Shown here: positions 63,773 to 64,000 of the stretch, piece by piece | How positions within the stretch are numbered: the stretch's first letter is position 1 | How the letters are laid out: each line of letters opens with the position of its first letter | Assembly (NCBI GenBank): GCA_949358305.1 | Contig: OX442314.1 | Span: 48,182,581 to 48,246,580, forward strand | Source: Strigamia acuminata | Lineage: Eukaryota > Arthropoda > Chilopoda > Geophilomorpha > Linotaeniidae | Reading direction: 5' to 3' | DNA length: 64,000 nucleotides | Made by a program: the position numbers and the translations under genes | Notes under the pieces: generated by a model | Told to the model about the DNA's origin: nothing | What the model saw: only the letters and a program-made list of their open reading frames with translations | Database searches by the model: none

Positions 63773-64000
63773 TCTAGTCTAGAAGGCGTTCACTGAACCA
63801 CTAAACAAAACAAAAATAAATTTAATGTATCCATTTCTCCAATATGACCATATGAGCAGCCAAAATACACACACACACTGTTTTTAATGCAAACCTTGGC
63901 TTAAAATAAGAAATTGTCATCTTCTATTGTAAAACATCATTTTTTATCAATTAAAATTAGATTCTCCTCATTTTTTTTAACTTCCATGCAGAAAACTTTC
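63773..64000. other. AT-rich flank to the window end
   Basis: Nothing recognised. Confidence 0.4.

Noticed and set aside
1-64000. tRNA or rRNA genes
   Set aside because: No cloverleaf-like or rRNA-like segment was recognised by eye; a dedicated scan could still find degenerate copies.

Overview
This is an AT-rich eukaryotic (arthropod) genomic window dominated by mobile elements. Short spliceosomal introns with GT/AG borders, a delta/epsilon-type glutathione S-transferase gene and a dipeptidyl-peptidase 1 (cathepsin C) gene support an arthropod. Cathepsin C is patchy in insects, so a crustacean, chelicerate or other non-model arthropod is plausible, but the species cannot be fixed from the sequence. 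No tRNA, rRNA or CRISPR array was recognised.

Layout. 1-7.5 kb: AT-rich DNA with an arm of a long inverted repeat (partner near 35.4 kb), an uncharacterised ORF, a possible exon and two minisatellites. 7.9-9.8 kb: a decayed protein-primed-type family B DNA polymerase preceded by C2H2 fingers. 10.5-14.3 kb: a broken Ty1/copia fragment beside a repeat family that reappears at 45.5-46.5 kb, each copy carrying a different hAT-like insertion. 15.2-17.5 kb: a 20-bp satellite interrupted by a solo LTR and a second insertion. 17.75-18.5 kb: a second solo-LTR-like unit. 19.93-29.71 kb: a Ty3/gypsy provirus on the minus strand (185-bp LTRs, TAAAC target duplication). Its integrase is cut by a 517-bp TA-flanked MITE, and its 3' half is present as three apparently identical 2190-bp tandem units. 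29.7-46.6 kb: repeats, foldback elements and fragments of small uncharacterised genes, including two plausible two-exon models (33.6-34.1 kb plus strand, 43.2-43.5 kb minus strand). 47.2-52.0 kb: the two clearly functional host genes, a 7-exon cathepsin C gene (448 aa) followed 298 bp later by a 5-exon GST gene (215 aa). 52.96-63.77 kb: an intact Ty3/gypsy provirus on the plus strand with 623-bp LTRs that look identical, a GGTG target duplication, gag, pol in the -1 frame, and a third ORF of 430 aa that does not look like an envelope gene.

How the parts relate. The solo LTR at 15.3 kb and the intact provirus at 53 kb belong to one recently active family. In the other provirus the LTRs differ at three visible sites while its three tandem units look identical, so the triplication (if not an assembly artefact) is younger than the insertion. 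The most unusual items are the extra ORF in the intact provirus and the triplicated, MITE-interrupted provirus tail.
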